Made by a program: the position numbers and the translations under genes. A DNA stretch of 64,000 nt from Lancefieldella parvula (GTDB lineage: Bacteria > Actinomycetota > Coriobacteriia > Coriobacteriales > Atopobiaceae): contig CP097092.1 of assembly GCA_023300185.1 (NCBI GenBank), forward strand, positions 1,550,001-1,614,000, written 5' to 3'. Every line of letters starts with the position of its first letter. Within the stretch, counting starts at the first letter, position 1. Positions 61,920 to 64,000 of this stretch are shown here, piece by piece. The notes beneath the pieces were generated by a model. It worked only from the letters and a program-made list of their open reading frames with translations, was not told the origin of the DNA and searched no databases.

Positions 61920-63000
61920 AAACACCTCTTTTGGAAGAAAAAACATTTCTTCAGCCGTCTACAAACTCGTGTTGCTTGCCGCTGCATTTAGAGATTCTTT
62001 TGACGCGGTTGAGTTAAGTGCGGTCCAGTCACGCTTTGACATCTCCTCAGAAGAAGCTGCTATTCTGATGGAGCTCTTGCAGCTTACGGACGAGAATGGC
62101 TATCTTCCCCTTCCGCTTACTGGAGATCAAGACACTTTGACACTCGTTGGAGAGTCTCCCTTTAAAACTCGCAGGCTTGTCTTAACGGACGAAGAAACGT
62201 TAGCGCTTAAAGAGGCGTTTACAACACTTGCTTTGCCTCAAGAAAGTATATTTTGGAAACTTCTGAAGTCTCCATATACGGCAGACTCTTCGTCAAATGA
62301 TGCTTCAGCTCCGCTTGTCTCCAAAAGTCACTCTAAAGAAGTAAATACGTTCCTCACCTGCTCAAATGCAATTGCCGAGTCACAAATTATTTCATTTGAG
62401 TATCGTTCTGAGATGGCGTATGTGGAAACTCAAAGCAATAAAGAAGCTGTAATCAGCCAAAGAAATGTTCTTCCCTATCAATTGTCATACGGCGAGAACG
62501 GCTGGCTTATCGAGGGAATAGATTTAGACCTCGAGCAGCAAAGGGTCTTCAGAGTCAATCGCATGAGCCGCATTGAAGCCCGCTCCGCTTCATTGAAGCA
62601 GTTAAAACTTGCAGAAAACGTAAAAGAATCTTCTACGCAAGAAAAATCGCAGTTAGTAGAGCTTGTCTTTCTTGATAAAAGTGCTCTTACGCACTATTCG
62701 TGGCCGGGGCTTAAAACAGTTGGAAACCAGCGCAATGCCGCAGAGATTAAAGCAACTGTCCCCTATTACGGCGGAACGTGGCTGCTACAGCGATTGCTTG
62801 CCCTTAAGGGAAAAGTAACAACCAAAGACAAGGCCGTGATGCACGCAATGCGCACTTACGCTGCGTCTTTACTTGCTGACAGAAGAGCAGCTCTAAGCCA
62901 ATCAGGTAATTACAGCTCTGCTAAGCGTCGTGTTCTTCTCGCCACTTGGCAATTTGCTCGGAGATGTCCTTTGTCAAGACACGCTGGTAGTTCTTGTTAG
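61909..63000 (+). CDS. WYL-domain transcription regulator, second of a pair
   Basis: A 363-residue partner of the preceding gene. The WYL core is visible as ISFEYRSEMAY, VLPYQLSYGENGWLIEGIDLDLEQQRVFRVNRM, and a C-terminal WCX-like domain follows. The start ATG 61909 lies inside the end of the first gene, which implies coupled translation and probably a heteromer. The last 80 bases overlap the convergent helicase gene; the extreme C-terminus looks unlike the family, so the true end may have drifted. Confidence 0.82.
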   Translation: MAVKNTSFGRKNISSAVYKLVLLAAAFRDSFDAVELSAVQSRFDISSEEAAILMELLQLTDENGYLPLPLTGDQDTLTLVGESPFKTRRLVLTDEETLALKEAFTTLALPQESIFWKLLKSPYTADSSSNDASAPLVSKSHSKEVNTFLTCSNAIAESQIISFEYRSEMAYVETQSNKEAVISQRNVLPYQLSYGENGWLIEGIDLDLEQQRVFRVNRMSRIEARSASLKQLKLAENVKESSTQEKSQLVELVFLDKSALTHYSWPGLKTVGNQRNAAEIKATVPYYGGTWLLQRLLALKGKVTTKDKAVMHAMRTYAASLLADRRAALSQSGNYSSAKRRVLLATWQFARRCPLSRHAGSSC

Positions 63001-64000
63001 GCAGCGATTTCAAGAACGAGCTGCCATATCGCTTGGATACTAGCCTGGAATCGGCAAGCACCAAAACGCCCTTGTCATCAGCACTTCTAATAAGGCGACC
63101 AGCAGCCTGCTTTGTTGCAATTACCGCCTCTGGCAGAGAATAACGCCACCACGCACGATCTTCTCGCGCTTCACGCTCTTTGACCAGCGGTTCATTAGGG
63201 CTTGCAAACGGAAGCTTAGGAATTACTACGCACCTAAGCGTGTCTCCCGCAGCATCAAAGCCTTCCCAGAACGATTTAAGAGCAAACAGCGAGAGGTTCT
63301 TTTCGGCTAGGAACTTTTCACGAACACGACGTGCAGAAGAAGAGCGCTCCTGGCAGGCAAGATTAAGGCCCTGCTCACTCAAGCGTGGCTCCAACGCTTC
63401 ATAGAGGCGCTCCATATCGCGTCTGTTGGTAAAGAGCGTCAGCACCGAACCGCCCATCTGAACATGAACGTCGTATAGCAGCTTTTCCAGAGCGTCTAGG
63501 TAGCCTGAATCAGTTGGTGCGGGCATATCCTCAGCCACAAAGACGCCCATATGATTCTCGTAGTCAAAGCTTGACTCTAAGTGCAGACTCTTGTGTTCAA
63601 AGGCGCCTCTATCCAGGCCAACAGCATGCTCAAAATGCGAGAAATCATCTCCAACAGCAATGGTCGCTGAGGTAAACACAACGGAATGCGTCTCCGGCAG
63701 CCACTTCTCTGCCAGCTCTGCGCCAATATCAAGCTTCTCGGCCACAAGAGCCTCAGAGCCAATATCACGCTTCAGTCGGGTCAACTTTGCTGAATAGACG
63801 TAACTCTTGTCTGTTCCCTCGCAAATGAGCTTCAGCGACTCCAGAAGGGCGCTCAAGAACACCCCCGCCTCGCTCAAGTTGCTCGCAAGGTTTGGAGCTG
63901 ATGCGACAAGCGCATCGGTAGTTTTTCCTATACGAAGCGCCGCTTCTTCAAGAGCAGAAAGAGCAACGGAAGCGGTCTCCAAGACCTCTTTCCATTCCTC
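62921..64000 (-). CDS. DinG-type ATP-dependent helicase, 5' part missing
   Basis: C-terminal part (about 360 residues) of a superfamily 2 helicase of the DinG/XPD group; the frame continues past the right edge. Visible motifs are SVVFTSATI (motif III), SFWEGFDAAGDTLRCVVIPKLPF (motif V region) and QAAGRLIRSADDKGVLVLADSR (motif VI). Whether the Fe-S or exonuclease N-terminal domains exist cannot be seen. Gram-positive DinG proteins differ in this. It is convergent with the WYL pair, overlapping by 80 bases. Confidence 0.9.
   Translation of the reverse strand, partial: EEWKEVLETASVALSALEEAALRIGKTTDALVASAPNLASNLSEAGVFLSALLESLKLICEGTDKSYVYSAKLTRLKRDIGSEALVAEKLDIGAELAEKWLPETHSVVFTSATIAVGDDFSHFEHAVGLDRGAFEHKSLHLESSFDYENHMGVFVAEDMPAPTDSGYLDALEKLLYDVHVQMGGSVLTLFTNRRDMERLYEALEPRLSEQGLNLACQERSSSARRVREKFLAEKNLSLFALKSFWEGFDAAGDTLRCVVIPKLPFASPNEPLVKEREAREDRAWWRYSLPEAVIATKQAAGRLIRSADDKGVLVLADSRLVSKRYGSSFLKSLPNKNYQRVLTKDISEQIAKWREEHDA

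Overview
The window looks like part of the chromosome of a low-to-mid GC actinobacterium of class Coriobacteriia, most likely family Atopobiaceae (Atopobium/Lancefieldella-like). The grounds are the actinobacterial FhaA-FhaB-PstP-RodA/PbpA-PknB cluster, pyruvate:ferredoxin oxidoreductase as the visible pyruvate enzyme (fermentative anaerobe), mannose-family PTS genes, MurT/GatD, and base composition well below that of Olsenella. The genus is inferred from general resemblance; no database was searched.

Layout. 1-6.2 kb holds the F1Fo ATP synthase operon on the minus strand (atpB-E-F-H-A-G-D, with atpD cut by the left edge). 6.7-10.8 kb is the familiar prfA-prmC-tsaC-rpiB-upp neighbourhood, also minus; tsaC is frameshifted. 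11-19.6 kb has an acidic membrane protein, a DedA protein, the small SRP RNA gene, a complete mannose-family PTS (IIA, IIB, IIC, IID), pgi and an unknown protein. 19.7-26.3 kb has trxA, a PAP2 phosphatase, a YfcE-like phosphodiesterase, a LytS/LytR-type two-component pair, a QueT-like ECF S component, and a MurT/GatD pair whose GatD has lost its catalytic residues. 26.5-32.7 kb has nifJ, a degenerate class-IV aminotransferase-like protein and purH. 32.9-37 kb has a GNAT protein, gluQ, tRNA-Ser, tRNA-Arg, a small gene behind a LexA-box-like palindrome, serS and tRNA-Leu.

37.1-46.6 kb is the cell-envelope signalling and growth operon: a membrane Ser/Thr kinase, two FHA proteins, a PP2C phosphatase (frameshifted), one 954-residue protein fusing a SEDS glycosyltransferase to a class B PBP, and a PASTA kinase. 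46.7-53.9 kb holds three copies of an unexplained repeat beside tRNA-Arg, then purC, an OmpR-type two-component system, a Tat lipoprotein, purB and tRNA-Lys. 53.9-64 kb holds an M29 aminopeptidase, tRNA-Gly, a GC-rich structured stretch, a Fur/PerR-type regulator, a divergent thioester/Cna-B surface adhesin broken by two frameshifts, an M28-like protein, two WYL regulators and the C-terminal part of a DinG-type helicase.

How the parts relate. The PTS and pgi feed glycolysis, NifJ turns pyruvate into acetyl-CoA and reduced ferredoxin, and the ATP synthase probably works largely as a proton pump, as is usual in fermenters. QueT and GluQ both point to queuosine in tRNA. MurT/GatD and the SEDS-PBP/kinase operon both concern peptidoglycan. 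purH, purC and purB are parts of a dispersed purine pathway.

Points most worth a second look are the catalytically empty GatD, the SEDS-PBP fusion, the LexA-like box, the triple repeat beside tRNA-Arg, an over-represented octamer GGCGAGAA, and four single-base frameshifts that need raw-read confirmation.
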